In this document: positions 63,898-64,000 of the stretch, in pieces
How positions within the stretch are numbered: position 1 is the stretch's first letter
How the letters are laid out: each line of letters begins with the position of its first letter
Assembly (NCBI RefSeq): GCF_000720115.1
Contig: NZ_JOIR01000003.1
Span: 296,507 to 360,506, forward strand
Reading direction: 5' to 3'
Origin: Streptomyces sp. NRRL F-2580
Lineage (GTDB): Bacteria; Actinomycetota; Actinomycetes; Streptomycetales; Streptomycetaceae
DNA length: 64,000 nucleotides
Translations under genes and position numbers: made by a program
The notes under the pieces: generated by a model
What the model was told of the DNA's origin: nothing
What the model saw: the letters and a program-made list of their open reading frames with translations, nothing else
Databases searched by the model: none

Positions 63898-64000
63898 GGG
63901 GCGCCGCGAGGTCCCTGCGGACCGGGGCGGGGGGCCGGTTGTGCCGGGGGTGGGCGCGGGTTGGCTGCGCCGCTCGGGCCGGGGTCGGGGGCCGTTGCAC

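Overview
The window is high-GC actinobacterial DNA, almost certainly from a Streptomyces chromosome. Evidence: strong third-position G/C bias, frequent GTG (and some TTG) starts, ATGA/GTGA stop-start overlaps, leaderless -10 boxes, and gene content typical of the Streptomyces core (actinobacterial bc1-aa3 respiratory genes, DUF3043 and DUF4191 proteins, PspA with a PspA-associated protein, homodimeric AceE, GlnR-controlled glnA). No rRNA, tRNA, CRISPR array, insertion sequence or phage gene was seen. Starts were chosen from ribosome-binding sites, operon overlaps and -10 boxes, and often lie inside longer open frames.

Layout. 1-301: 5' part of trpD (minus). 467-4650: ctaE-qcrCAB (minus). 4850-5254: a degenerate stand-alone receiver. 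5307-6554: L,D-transpeptidase. 6682-9781: ctaCDF (minus). 10073-14477: cysteine desulfurase-TusA fusion, PfkB sugar kinase, a tiny protein and a membrane-anchored protein. 14567-16404: erpA and nadA, separated by a region with three NrtR-like half-palindromes. 16522-20529: RND efflux permease and an orphan NarL-type regulator. 20633-28129: cobS, cobU and cobT of cobalamin nucleotide-loop assembly, interspersed with a membrane protein, pspAA-pspA, DUF3043, a methyltransferase and a 70-aa protein. 28213-32045: DUF2156 lysyltransferase-like protein, rhomboid-like protein and an orphan histidine kinase. 32226-39054: a five-gene polysaccharide cluster (minus). 39400-48131: pepA, lpdA, two-lipoyl E2, GntR regulator, aceE. 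48388-50419: DUF4240, SDR, TetR. 50549-54295: Gly-rich secreted protein, glnA, RDD, DUF4191 and a small protein. 54539-56400: lipA and lipB. 56488-63897: zinc-ribbon protein, transcriptional regulator, FAD oxidoreductase, TIGR01777 protein, VIT1 transporter, SpoIIE phosphatase, an 83-aa protein and an ArsC-like protein.

How the genes work together. ctaCDEF and qcrCAB encode the bc1-aa3 supercomplex that carries electrons from menaquinol to oxygen. lpdA, E2 and aceE form pyruvate dehydrogenase, and lipA and lipB 6-11 kb away make the lipoyl cofactor it needs. ErpA can supply Fe-S clusters to NadA and LipA.

The most interesting region is 32.2-39.1 kb. It combines a PelF-type glycosyltransferase, a multispan membrane protein in the PelG position, a spherulin-4 (GH135-type) protein, a GH114 endo-alpha-1,4-polygalactosaminidase-like protein and a large secreted protein with CE4-like metal motifs that I read as Agd3-like. 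This matches the enzyme set of fungal galactosaminogalactan and bacterial Pel synthesis, and predicts a cationic, partly deacetylated GalNAc/Gal exopolysaccharide. The assignments come from motif recognition only, not from database searches.
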